The position numbers and the translations under genes are program-made. A stretch of DNA of 62,213 nt from Branchiostoma floridae (lineage: Eukaryota; Chordata; Leptocardii; Amphioxiformes; Branchiostomatidae). The number at the start of each line of letters is the position of its first letter. Position 1 is the stretch's first letter. Location: assembly GCF_000003815.2 (NCBI RefSeq), contig NC_049995.1, positions 9,160,853-9,223,065 of the forward strand. Reading direction: 5' to 3'. The notes under the pieces are model-generated. The model had not been told where the DNA came from and made no database searches. It saw only the letters and a list, made by a program, of their open reading frames with translations. Shown here in pieces: positions 11,393 to 21,093 of this stretch.

Positions 11393-11650
11393 CTAGCCTA
11401 AACATTGTACTACAATCGAGTGGTAAAAGACAGACAGCTTGAATAATTTAGCTTGATACCGCATACAGGAGAGAAGGCGTCCTCCTGTTGTGTCCTGGTC
11501 TTCACTCTTCATGTGATCGTACCTGCGACTCTCCCAGTGTTTATCTAGCCTAGACTTGAACTGATTAACGCTATCAACTGTAACTACTGCATCTGGTAAA
11601 GAGTTCAAGTTAGAGACAATTCTGACACTGAAAGTTTAGCTGCTCACCCT
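11393..11650 (-). pseudogene. LINE reverse-transcriptase C-terminus remnant
   Basis: The minus strand reads SVRIVSNLNSLPDAVVTVDS and then VNQFKSRLDKHWES. This is the characteristic C-terminal end of CR1/Jockey-type LINE ORF2 proteins (W/LNSLPDxVVxxxSVNxFKxRLDKHW). It is truncated upstream and interrupted by stops. A second copy of the extreme 3' end lies near 29200-29290 (minus strand). Confidence 0.7.
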
Positions 11651-11674
11651 AGTCCTTGCCGACATTCGTTTCAA

Positions 11675-11902
11675 TAAGCCTTCTCACATTACTTAGGGCG
11701 CATGTGCGGCGACAGGAATTCTAGGTAATATGTCAAAGGGCAAGGCACACAAAAAGTAAACAAACCCGTCTGGACATTGTTATGCAAATCGAAACAATGG
11801 TGAAGACAAGGACTGTTTACTTTTTTGTGTGCCTACCCTTGACATATTACCTAGAATCCCTGTCGCCGCACATGCGCCCGAACTAATGTGAGAAGGCTTA
11901 TA
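11675..11902. mobile_element. Palindromic foldback element, about 228 bp
   Basis: The left arm (ataagccttctcacatta ... gcgcatgtgcggcgacagg ... taggtaatatgtcaa) is mirrored by the right arm (ttgacatattacctag ... cctgtcgccgcacatgcgc ... taatgtgagaaggcttat). The central spacer is about 60 bp. Confidence 0.8.
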
Positions 11903-11966
11903 TTGCCCATTTCTCTTTGCAGCTTAGCCCGACTAGATAAGATTCGTGAAAAGATGATATTCGGGG

Positions 11967-12731
11967 NNNNNNNNNNNNNNNNNNNNNNNNNNNNNNNNNN
12001 NNNNNNNNNNNNNNNNNNNNNNNNNNNNNNNNNNNNNNNNNNNNNNNNNNNNNNNNNNNNNNNNNNNNNNNNNNNNNNNNNNNNNNNNNNNNNNNNNNNN
12101 NNNNNNNNNNNNNNNNNNNNNNNNNNNNNNNNNNNNNNNNNNNNNNNNNNNNNNNNNNNNNNNNNNNNNNNNNNNNNNNNNNNNNNNNNNNNNNNNNNNN
12201 NNNNNNNNNNNNNNNNNNNNNNNNNNNNNNNNNNNNNNNNNNNNNNNNNNNNNNNNNNNNNNNNNNNNNNNNNNNNNNNNNNNNNNNNNNNNNNNNNNNN
12301 NNNNNNNNNNNNNNNNNNNNNNNNNNNNNNNNNNNNNNNNNNNNNNNNNNNNNNNNNNNNNNNNNNNNNNNNNNNNNNNNNNNNNNNNNNNNNNNNNNNN
12401 NNNNNNNNNNNNNNNNNNNNNNNNNNNNNNNNNNNNNNNNNNNNNNNNNNNNNNNNNNNNNNNNNNNNNNNNNNNNNNNNNNNNNNNNNNNNNNNNNNNN
12501 NNNNNNNNNNNNNNNNNNNNNNNNNNNNNNNNNNNNNNNNNNNNNNNNNNNNNNNNNNNNNNNNNNNNNNNNNNNNNNNNNNNNNNNNNNNNNNNNNNNN
12601 NNNNNNNNNNNNNNNNNNNNNNNNNNNNNNNNNNNNNNNNNNNNNNNNNNNNNNNNNNNNNNNNNNNNNNNNNNNNNNNNNNNNNNNNNNNNNNNNNNNN
12701 NNNNNNNNNNNNNNNNNNNNNNNNNNNNNNN
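11967..12731. other. Assembly gap (765 N)
   Basis: Unsequenced. The right edge (12732-12775) continues with 'acacatgagcgaatta' and 'ggaatgggttcaagcg', which match the MITE at 27815-28175, so the gap probably hides another copy. Confidence 0.99.
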
Positions 12732-12944
12732 GGTCTCTACACATGAGCGAATTACGGAATGGGTTCAAGCGCTGACTGGTTTGACTAATGAGTACTGGAA
12801 AATTCCTAGTAATTAGGTAAACGATATGCACTCGCAAACTTACAGAATTCGAATCGAATGTCCCAATAATACTCTGTATGGCAAGAAAGCAAAACAATGT
12901 AAGTCTGTATCGGGCCTAATAAGTTGACATTTACTTTCTTGCAG

Positions 12945-13141
12945 TCAATGGAAGCTGGGAAGGAAACATTTCTTCAAGTTTCTTGCTGATGCCATCAAGC
13001 CGACATCAACAACCTGCAGTGATGGGACCAGTATTGTTGAGAGCAGATATCGTCCGATCCACAGTTCGCCATCTCCACATTGACGTCCATATCAAGATCA
13101 GTGCTGTTGTGTACGCCATGTCAGAGGACATTAACTGTTAA
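12945..13141 (+). other. Candidate second exon of the small unknown transcript
   Basis: Follows a good acceptor (tttactttcttgcag). With a phase-1 entry it is open for 65 codons to TAA at 13139-13141. It pairs in frame with ATG 11105 upstream. No domain is visible, and the frame could be open by chance. Confidence 0.22.
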
Positions 13142-13182
13142 GTTATGTTGTATTCCCAGTACGTTCTGTAATCGTTGACATG

Positions 13183-13218
13183 CGTGTCCCTCAGAGCTCC
13201 ATCCTTGGCCCCCTGTAA
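13183..13218 (+). pseudogene. LINE reverse-transcriptase motif fragment
   Basis: Translates as RVPQSSILGPL, matching the GVPQGSxLGPLLF motif of non-LTR reverse transcriptases, and is followed at once by a stop. A decayed scrap. Confidence 0.4.
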
Positions 13219-13796
13219 GAAGCTGATGAAGGTGTAAAACGGAAACATCTCGCAACATGGGCTACGACGTATTGGCATGACAGGAAGTGAATGATTTGTG
13301 ATGTTGCATTTCATGATAGCGAACTGTCGACCTTACCACTCCTTCTGCCTACCTGAGGCATTGTTGGCAGGGCTGATCACAATCTTTTTGGTTGGCTGTA
13401 AGATGCTTGTGTGTGCCAAGTTTGTTGACATCCCGAGAAATGTTGCTGGTAGGTGGCTAGGATGTTTTGTGAGTGGGGGCTCCTTTTGCACTCGAGGCTT
13501 CAGTCTTTTTCTGTGGTGTACAGGTCCGATGTGTGACTGATTTGGTTTCTGTGACTGTGTCAATGGCTGAGGTTGTATTCGGAGTTGTTCTGCAGTTCAG
13601 GCCTTCAGGAAACAAAGACTTTTCCGGTTCTGTGAGCTTATGACTGCTTTGGTTTTTCTGCCATCTGTTGTCCTTTCTGTTTTATGTCTAGGTCGGTGGT
13701 CGTCGGGAACCTAGACCATTACATAATCTGCCTTCTGTCGTTATCTTGGGTCCCGAACCAAGACAATGACACGGGGCCGGAAAGGAAGACAGGTGG

Positions 13797-14105
13797 TTGA
13801 AGAGCTTGGGTTGTTGTGAGCTCACAGAATCAGTGAAGTCTTTATTCTCTGAAGGACTGAACTTTGCAGTACCTCCGAATGCAACCCCGGCAATCGACAT
13901 GGTCACAGAAACCGAATCAGCCATACATCGAGCCTGTATACTGCAGAAACAGGCTGAAGCGCGGAGTGTAGAAATAGCCACTGCTCTCAGAATGTCCTAA
14001 CCCCCTACCGGCAGCATTACTCGGGATGTCATCAAAACGTACTCAACACCTTTCCGAGAGAGATCAAGAGATCATGGTTCTTCCTGCTGATAAAGCTTCA
14101 GGTAG
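13797..14105 (+). pseudogene. Penelope-like element reverse-transcriptase N-terminal remnant
   Basis: The frame at 13797-14000 carries 'FSEGLNFAVPPNATPAIDMV' and 'EIATALRMS', then a stop. Further on, another frame reads IMVLPADKASG (about 14071-14103). This order (LxFxxxP...ALR...VLPADKG) is characteristic of the region just upstream of the reverse transcriptase in Penelope-like elements and related retroelements. At least one frameshift and several stops make it non-functional. Confidence 0.55.
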
Positions 14106-14109
14106 ACAG

Positions 14110-15090
14110 AGGGGATGGGACAGTTCTAGTTCTAGTTTGAACCTAGAACTGAAATTACAATCACAAATAAAGTTTACTTCCTGGCATGCCACTAGCACTG
14201 TATAGATTAAGGTCTTGTTAATGCCCTTTCACAGAATGTAAAGTAATTTCAGTCATGTCTATTGCGATGATAGATGCATGATGTTCTGTTTACAAGGTGT
14301 TAGGTAGAAGATTTTCTCTATCACTAGTTCAAGTTTAATTTGTCTCTGCAAGGACAGTTCTAGAAATATAATTCATTTCTTAATGCCTTGTTCTATGAAA
14401 ATTTATTGCTATCATGCCATTCCAGTATAGGAGTGGCTGCTGACACTGAATCGTCTCCTTGTTTTTGTACTTAATAGCTAAATCCTAAGTGACCAAATGT
14501 CTTTTGTGTATTTGGCTTCTTAATTTGATTAAGCGTGCCCATGTGGTTTACAATGTAGTTGAAGCTGATATGATGATGTGCAGAGGTTACTTGTAACCTT
14601 TTTTTCTTTTGAATATGTCCTTTCGAAATGTTGCTGCTTAAGGCGTAGGCTGGTGGTCAGACACACTGTCCCGAATACACACGTACTAACAGACTAACCC
14701 AAGCACACACACACACACAACACACATTTTTATCGAACACTAATACACTGTAACACAAATGCCTTAGCCTTAAGCTGCAACTTGAAGGAAAAATTTTGTT
14801 TTAACTTAAAAGCTACAGGGCTTCAAGTTGCCTCCAGATCTATACATAGCCACTGTCAAACTTACGAATGTTTATATTTTTTACAGCACCTTTATTTAGA
14901 GGATAACAAAGTCCTCATGTTAACTTGGAAGTTCATCTGTGTTGGTAGAAGTCATTATTATATTAGTTCAACTGTAATATCCAACACAACAAATTGGACT
15001 CACCCAATAAGGTAATTGTAAGCACAGGTTAGGTGTGATCTGCTTGCCACTTAGTAAGTTACATTGTATGGACGTAAAAGCAACATTGTG
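14110..15090. other. Intergenic, nothing recognised
   Basis: AT-rich, with a short CA run at 14705-14720. The 77-codon frame at 14782-15015 has no motif. Confidence 0.45.
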
Positions 15091-15092
15091 TG

Positions 15093-15265
15093 GGGCCGTG
15101 TAGCACAGTGGTAGTGTATTCGGCCCGTGACCGAGAGGTCGCCGGTTCGAATCCGCCTCCGTGTTGCCGGTCTTGTGCCCTTGGGAAAGGCACTTTACAC
15201 GACTTTCCTCACTTTACTCAAGTGAAAATGAGTGTTATGCTATGTATAGCAATGATTGATCTCAT
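15093..15265 (+). mobile_element. SINE, tRNA-derived with conserved central tail
   Basis: The head has an A-box-like tagcacagtggtagtg and a perfect B box ggttcgaatcc (15144-15154). The body reads 'cttgtgcccttgggaaaggc' then 'actttacacgactttcctca', a tail type found in conserved-domain SINEs of several invertebrates. Confidence 0.75.
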
Positions 15266-15343
15266 ACTTCATCTTGATTCATAGTTTATCTTGTATTCAT
15301 TCCACATAAAGGTCTTTTGTTCTCAGTCATCATGTTTCAACGA

Positions 15344-15443
15344 NNNNNNNNNNNNNNNNNNNNNNNNNNNNNNNNNNNNNNNNNNNNNNNNNNNNNNNNN
15401 NNNNNNNNNNNNNNNNNNNNNNNNNNNNNNNNNNNNNNNNNNN
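15344..15443. other. Assembly gap (100 N)
   Basis: Exactly 100 N, the usual length of a placeholder gap of unknown size. Confidence 0.99.
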
Positions 15444-15504
15444 TGCAGCCTCCTTGCTCACCCATAATAAAATTGTATATACGTGAAACGCTTGGCTTCT
15501 TCCA

Positions 15505-15780
15505 TACCCATTCCTACGCAGAGACATCCAACGGCGCCAGCTTCTCTTCTCTATACTCTGCTATCTCAAACGTCACGATCAGTTCCTGGCCCCCTGCTTA
15601 TAACATTGATGAGCTTACCCGCGGCCTTTGCGAGATCCCTTTTTGAAAACTGAAAGGCCTATCCTCTGATTAGCTGGTTTGTGGCGACGCCCACAGGAAC
15701 TGATCGTGACGGTTGAGATAGCAGAGTACAGACAAGAGGCGGTTTGCTGTCGCCGTTGGCTGTCTCTGCGTAGGAGAATG
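15505..15780. mobile_element. Foldback element
   Basis: Left-arm segments 'cctacgcagagacatccaac' and 'ctctgctatctcaaacgtca' plus 'cgatcagttcctg' are reverse complements, with few changes, of right-arm segments at 15690-15775. The spacer is about 85 bp. Confidence 0.75.
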
Positions 15781-16096
15781 TTCCATACCACCCTCTTGAG
15801 GAAAATCAATGGTCCCTCTTTCCCACCCCCTCGGAAAGTTGTGAAGCTGGCCATTGTGGTCCCTCTCGTCCAAGATTGTCGCTCGGAATTAACTGTCCCC
15901 ATCTTCCACCCCCAAAAGTTTATGTAAAATGTATGGTCCCCCTTCACAGTCCCGATTCTCTGAAAGAAATCGGGACCTCTGTCCTATTCCCTAACGTTTA
16001 TGTGAAATGGATTGCTTTGTGCAAATCCATTTGTTTGATATACTAAAGATCGTGACTTTTAGGGCACAACACCTATGGTACTTTTGGTCTTCGCAT

Positions 16097-16240
16097 GTAA
16101 GGCCACAGCAAGTAAATTCTATGGATGATATTCTCTGCAAACTGCACAAATTGTGAGGTAGGGCGAAAAAAAACAAGCCATGGAATAATGAGCACGTGGA
16201 TGTCATCCTTAGAATTTATAATTACTTGCTGTGGCCTTAC
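16097..16240. mobile_element. Short MITE, GTAAGGCCACAGCAAG ends
   Basis: The ends are gtaaggccacagcaagtaaa and its reverse complement ttacttgctgtggccttac. The inside contains 'atggatgatattctctgca' and gtgaggtagggcg, the motifs of the tandem array at 660-1260. Confidence 0.8.
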
Positions 16241-16284
16241 ACTGATAAACATAGTCTACGATTGCCTATGCTAGCTACAACGCC

Positions 16285-16765
16285 TTTGATTGATCCAAAC
16301 AAAATGTTTCTTTTGTGAGACGGTGGATAGTCGACTTGTGAGACGGTCCCCGGTAGTCAGTACTGAGCGATCCAAACAAAATGTTTCTTTTGAGAGACGG
16401 TGGATAGTCGACTTGTGAGACGGTCCCCGGTAGTCAGTATTGACTACTGAGCGATCCAAACAGAATGTTTCTTTTGAGAGACGGTGGATAGTCGACTTGT
16501 GAGACGGTCCCCGGTAGTCAGTACTGAGCGATCCAAACAAAATGTTTCTTTTGAGAGACGGTGGATAGTCGACTTGTGAGACGGTCCCCGGTAGTCAGTA
16601 CTGACTACTGAGCGATCCAAACAAAATGTTTCTTTTGAGAGACGGTGGATAGTCGACTTGTGAGACGGTCCCCGGTAGTCAGTACTGACTACTGAGCGAT
16701 CCAAACAAAATGTTTCTTTTGAGAGACGGTGGATACGACTTGTGAGACGGTCCCCGGCAGTGAAA
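16285..16765. repeat. Minisatellite with alternating 77- and 84-bp units
   Basis: Six units start at gatccaaacaaaatgtttct (positions 16292, 16369, 16453, 16530, 16614, 16698). Spacings are 77, 84, 77, 84 and 84; the difference is an extra actgact. Open frames on the minus strand here are a by-product, since a 77-bp unit breaks frame. Confidence 0.95.
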
Positions 16766-16944
16766 GCAGGTGGTAATGGGGCCAATAAATGTGTCTGAAG
16801 AAAGACAAGCACACGTAAGCTACAACACTACAGCACGCTTCATATAACACACCCCAAGTACAAGAGGTAAATATGTCATTGGGCATTGGGAGGGGGGGCA
16901 GCATGTGTAGACATGTGTAGTGATTAAATAAAAAAAGTGCACGG

Positions 16945-17480
16945 ATGAAAGGATGTTCACTTTATGATACTCGGGGCAACATAAATAAGATATCTTTTAA
17001 ATCTACAAATTGCGCCGTTGTGCGCCATAATTTCATTTTAAAAATCGCAGTACCAAGCACCGCCCTAAACATGCTTTAATCTCGATGTATGGTGACGAAA
17101 TGAAAAAAAAGGATCTTCACTGATAAAAGGATGTTCACTTACGCAACATAGGTAGAATATCATAAAATCTATTTTTAAAATGATATGTGGAAAATGGCGC
17201 ATAGCAGCGCTATAAACTTTGCGCTGCTATGCGCCATTTTACACGCATTTCATTTTAAAAATCGCAATGCCAAGCACCGTCCTTAAACATACTATGGCCT
17301 CGTTGTATAGTGAATAAGTCGTAAAAGGATTTGTACTGATAAAAAGATGTTCCTTATGATACTAGGCGAAAGATGGGCAAGATACTTTGTACAATGTACC
17401 ATAAAATCTATAAATTGCGCCCATGTGTGCCAACTTGCACATTTTATTTAAAACATCGCAATTTCAAGCACCATGTTGTA
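16945..17480. repeat. Three-unit tandem repeat with an internal hairpin
   Basis: Units start with 'aaaaggatgttcac' variants near 16948, 17126 and 17341 and share 'aaaatctataaattgcgcc', 'aaaaatcgca' and 'aagcaccg'. The middle unit alone carries a perfect 20-bp inverted repeat at 17191-17240. Confidence 0.75.
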
Positions 17481-17590
17481 AACGCCCGGTGCTTTTTTTT
17501 GTTCAATAAATCAGTAAAGCAGTGACGTCACTTTCAAACAATTGTTTATTCAAGGTCAGATTCTGACCTTTGCTCAGTAGACGCGAGCAA

Positions 17591-17747
17591 NNNNNNNNNN
17601 NNNNNNNNNNNNNNNNNNNNNNNNNNNNNNNNNNNNNNNNNNNNNNNNNNNNNNNNNNNNNNNNNNNNNNNNNNNNNNNNNNNNNNNNNNNNNNNNNNNN
17701 NNNNNNNNNNNNNNNNNNNNNNNNNNNNNNNNNNNNNNNNNNNNNNN
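17591..17747. other. Assembly gap (157 N)
   Basis: Run of N. Confidence 0.99.
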
Positions 17748-17957
17748 TGGACCTGTAATGTCACTGACTATCATTACCAACGCTTTTGGATCCTATTAAT
17801 TTCCTTTTTCTACCATGTAAGAATAGTTGTTGCGTATAATGCAAACTGGTGCAACGTTAACGTATATTTCTGCAAGAGTTGTGTTTTTGCACCAAGACCT
17901 GGAAAAATACTTACTTCGAATTAGAGACGCATAAATTGATTGCGTAACGCATGAGCA

Positions 17958-18029
17958 GGTTCTATGGTGTAATGGTTAGCACTCTGGACTCTGAATCCAG
18001 CGATCCGAGTTCAAATCTCGGTAGAACCT
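17958..18029 (+). tRNA. tRNA-Gln (anticodon CUG), second identical copy
   Basis: Identical over all 72 nt to 6383-6454, with the same perfect acceptor stem and anticodon CTG. The 5' flank also shares aattagagacg and a degraded 'cgta.cgcat' segment with the first copy, so the pair arose by duplication of a larger segment. A T-run terminator (ttctttttt) follows at about 18036. Confidence 0.97.
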
Positions 18030-18370
18030 AAGGTTTCTTTTTTGACTTTCTAAAACCAATTAGATGTAACTTCTGAATGGTTTATTATGATTAAAAGAAT
18101 ACTCAGGTACTTTTTGCACTTTTTGAACAATCTACAAGTTACGTGAACTTTTCAAAAGTTTCATATCTAAGAATACTTGCGCTTTTATGGTGTGTCATTT
18201 TCGCCCAAAATTATTGTAACTACGCCAAATTATCAGGTGGCGAGGTCATATTTCTAATGCCTGAAATTTGAAATGTGTATGAAAGATCTAAAGTTTCTGA
18301 GTTGTCAAAAATAAAAATACCATTTGTATCAATAGCTGTTATGATAACATTATCCGCTAGATGTCGCCAC
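18030..18370. other. Intergenic, nothing recognised
   Basis: AT-rich sequence between the tRNA and the presumed promoter of the DIDO-like gene. Confidence 0.45.
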
Positions 18371-18394
18371 TGCAAGCGTCTCTTCTTCCTTATA

Positions 18395-18549
18395 TGGTCA
18401 CATGTGTAATCGAACCACGTGACCAGGTAAACATGGCCGTCCGAAGACGGTAGACGGAACGTTCTTTTTTCATTCCTTCAGAAAACATTCGTTTTCTTGG
18501 CCCCATCGACACATTTGGGACGGATTTCTGCGTGCATTTTGGAGCCAAG
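18395..18549 (+). promoter_or_regulatory. Likely promoter and 5'-UTR exon of the DIDO1/PHF3-like gene
   Basis: The first GC-richer stretch upstream of the coding exons. It holds two E-box-type sites (cacatgtg at about 18399 and ccacgtgacc at 18415) and an aacatggccgt YY1-like site near 18430. That ATG opens a six-codon upstream frame. The segment ends at a plausible donor, gccaag|gtactt, at 18549. The coding ATG at 21094 sits shortly after an acceptor-like site (tttactgaatag, 21068), so an untranslated first exon here is an inference. Confidence 0.35.
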
Positions 18550-18949
18550 GTACTTATGATTCCATAAATGTCAAGATCATTGCCATGTTTAGCTTGGTTT
18601 GTGTATGTTTTATTGATATTCGATCGGTGTTTTTCGATATTCAGCGCACGCCACGTCTTGGACGCTGGGGGGTGGGGTGCGAATCATGATCAAATCGCTT
18701 CAAAATCTGGGCGAATTTTTCCCCTCATAAAACCTCTTTACAAGCTCCAAAACTTCTTTATATCTTTTTCATAAGGTTTATTAAATGTAGACGGTTTCTG
18801 TGGCGTGTGTATTGCTTTGGGTTTGTATTTCTGATGCCCTGTTTTCGTATTCGTGTTTGTAGGTCAAATTCGCCATGAGGCGAGCGCTTGAAAAACACAC
18901 GTTTTTTTTTTCGCGGAAATTTATTGATTCTAAATGCGTCCAATGTAAA

Positions 18950-19800
18950 ATCTTGACAGCAGTGTTAGAAATGTTTTAATGAGGAAATCTCATGGTATTG
19001 ACATTTATATGCATTTTAAAGCATGTTTGCATCACCATTTCATATATTCTGCATTTACAAACAGTGCAAAAATCACTACCAGAGTTCTCTCATTACTGTA
19101 CTTCCTGAAATTTCTGTAGTGGTTTTATGTTTGTGGACTTTGTGGTTTTCTTGGTAGCCACTTCACCGCAAAATTAAAACTATTTCTGTCAGTGTACAGT
19201 ATGTGATGCTACTTTTTTTTCATTAGACCCCCGCAAAGACAATATTTTGTCCCTTCCGCAAACTTAAATCCTTGCAAATTTGAAGGCAATTACAGTATTA
19301 TGTTTATTGGTGGTACTATTTAATACACACAGGCAGAATGTAAACAAACAGCATTTCAACACAATGATGTTGTATTTACTTCACCCAAATATTTGATGTC
19401 CCTTTTATGATATTGAAAATCTGAAGAAAATTTATTGAAAATCTATGAAATCATTTGATGTGCAAATTTTACCGTAGACCTCTTTCAGTGCGTATGATTA
19501 CAGGGGTAATAATTATTGACCGTGAGCGCAATAGGTTTATGTACAATATCAATCAGCTAAATGTTCTTGTAGTTGTACTATTTTCTTTAAACAACATATT
19601 TGTTGTCATTAAAATCTGGCTCTTGCATTAATATTCTATTACTTTTGACCTGTTGAAATTAATCATTTGGTGTTATGATCCTACAAATATTTTGGTGAGA
19701 CTTTCTTCTGATGCTTTTCTTATAGCTAACATGCTGTTTATCACACCAAAGCTGTAAAATTACTCAGAACATCACCACTTCCTTGACCTCATCTCTTATT
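18950..19800. other. Presumed first intron of the DIDO-like gene, no gene seen
   Basis: AT-rich. The segment 19105-19300 contains ccgcaaacttaaatcc-type motifs that resemble the MITE family at 35420-35515 and 61490-61690. Confidence 0.4.
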
Positions 19801-20227
19801 TAGGGCTGGGTACAGAAAATTCAAGTGCAGGTACTGTCCGCAGGTCCAAGTCCGGACCTGAACCTGGACCCAATTATCTGTGAAAACTTGTGAATGGGCG
19901 ATAGCCGCGATACTCAAAACAATGGTTCATTTCGCTGCAAAGGATTTGGTTTGGTGAAGTATCCGACTCCCACTGGTGTTTTAAAATCCTATCTTCATAA
20001 CTTCCTCTGTACGTTTCCTGGTAAAAATGACTTTAGTATCAACTCTCCTCTACTTCGCTCTCATTATTTTCTTGGACCCGCAAGCCCAAAAACACTTGAA
20101 ACACTGTAGAATCTGTTCATTTTCTAATTGGTGAAAAATCCGGTCCACTGAATTTTCTCGGGTCCGTTTTTTTTCTGGACCGGTCCAAGAAGAAAAAAAA
20201 AGATTTTTGTACTGGTATCCACCCCTA
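19801..20227. mobile_element. hAT-type MITE, tagggctggg family, copy 1
   Basis: Starts tagggctgggta and ends with tatccacccccta-like sequence. Inside are 'ggtccaagtccggacctg', 'ctgtgaaaacttgtgaatgg' and 'ggaccggtccaag'. Flanking 8-mers ctcttatt and cttttctg agree at only five positions, so the target duplication is decayed. Confidence 0.75.
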
Positions 20228-20449
20228 CTTTTCTGCATGAACTAATTTGCACAAAATAGAAATGTGCATTTTCTAGGATAACAATTACATCACATAAAAT
20301 GGGGAAGTGGTTATGTTCCAATGGTTTGTCTCCATTCTGCTGTAATAACTTAATCTCTTTTGATATTTACCTTGCTTATTTTTGCTTTTTTATATGGTCC
20401 ATAATTGGCCATCTTCTCTTTGCTCTTTACTAGGCCAGTAATCCCAGGT

Positions 20450-20592
20450 CTGTGATTGGCTGATTCTCCATCTTCTGTAATTGGCCAGTTCTCCTTGGTC
20501 AGTGATTGGCCAATTTTTACCAGACCGTGATTGGCTGCCTTTACTTCATCTTCTGTGATTGGTCAGTTCTCCCTGTGCTCTGATTGGTTGCT
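20450..20592. repeat. Tandem GATTGGC/GATTGGT cluster
   Basis: Four gattgg motifs plus an aattggcc variant, spaced 20-45 bp, with repeated ccatcttct and cagttctcc between them. They are inverted CCAAT boxes. The array looks like a degenerate short tandem repeat, so a regulatory role is only a possibility. Confidence 0.6.
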
Positions 20593-21093
20593 TTAAGTGA
20601 TGATGAAGTCGGGGGATGTGGAAAAGGTACTTCAAGTTCAACTCTTTCACTTCCTGTCTTTTCATAACTCTAAAATATAATTTGCATGTCAATAATTATT
20701 ATATCTAAATTGCATGGTTTTGCATAGTCTAGTTGCTTGAGGAACTATTTTCTTGGGTATCTTATTACCTGGATGTTTAACCTTCATTGGCCCTTTTATA
20801 TTATCATAATCACTTCTCTAAGTCTTCTTTCATGTTACTTTTGAAGCTCTTTAATTGCTTCAATCAAAAACAAACAAGCTTCGACAATCTGCCTTAGATT
20901 CTTTGGAACATTTTAACTTAAAGCTTACAAAAGATTATATCATTAGCACTGATACAAAGTGTATGTGTTTACAACGGTTCTGTCAATAAAGCCCAAGTTT
21001 GTATTTGCCTTAAGTTACAAAATGTTATGACAAATATTTGGTTATTTGTTTACTTGTTTACTGAATAGAGGTTTGCTGAAGTAGCAGTTTACG

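Noticed and set aside
11851-12897. Open frames of about 300 codons across the 11967-12731 region
   Set aside because: They consist mainly of N and carry no information.
16271-16904. Minus-strand frames with repeated 'HRLSKETFCLDRSV' segments
   Set aside because: These come from a minisatellite with 77/84-bp units. The 77-bp unit breaks frame, so no continuous repeat protein is encoded.
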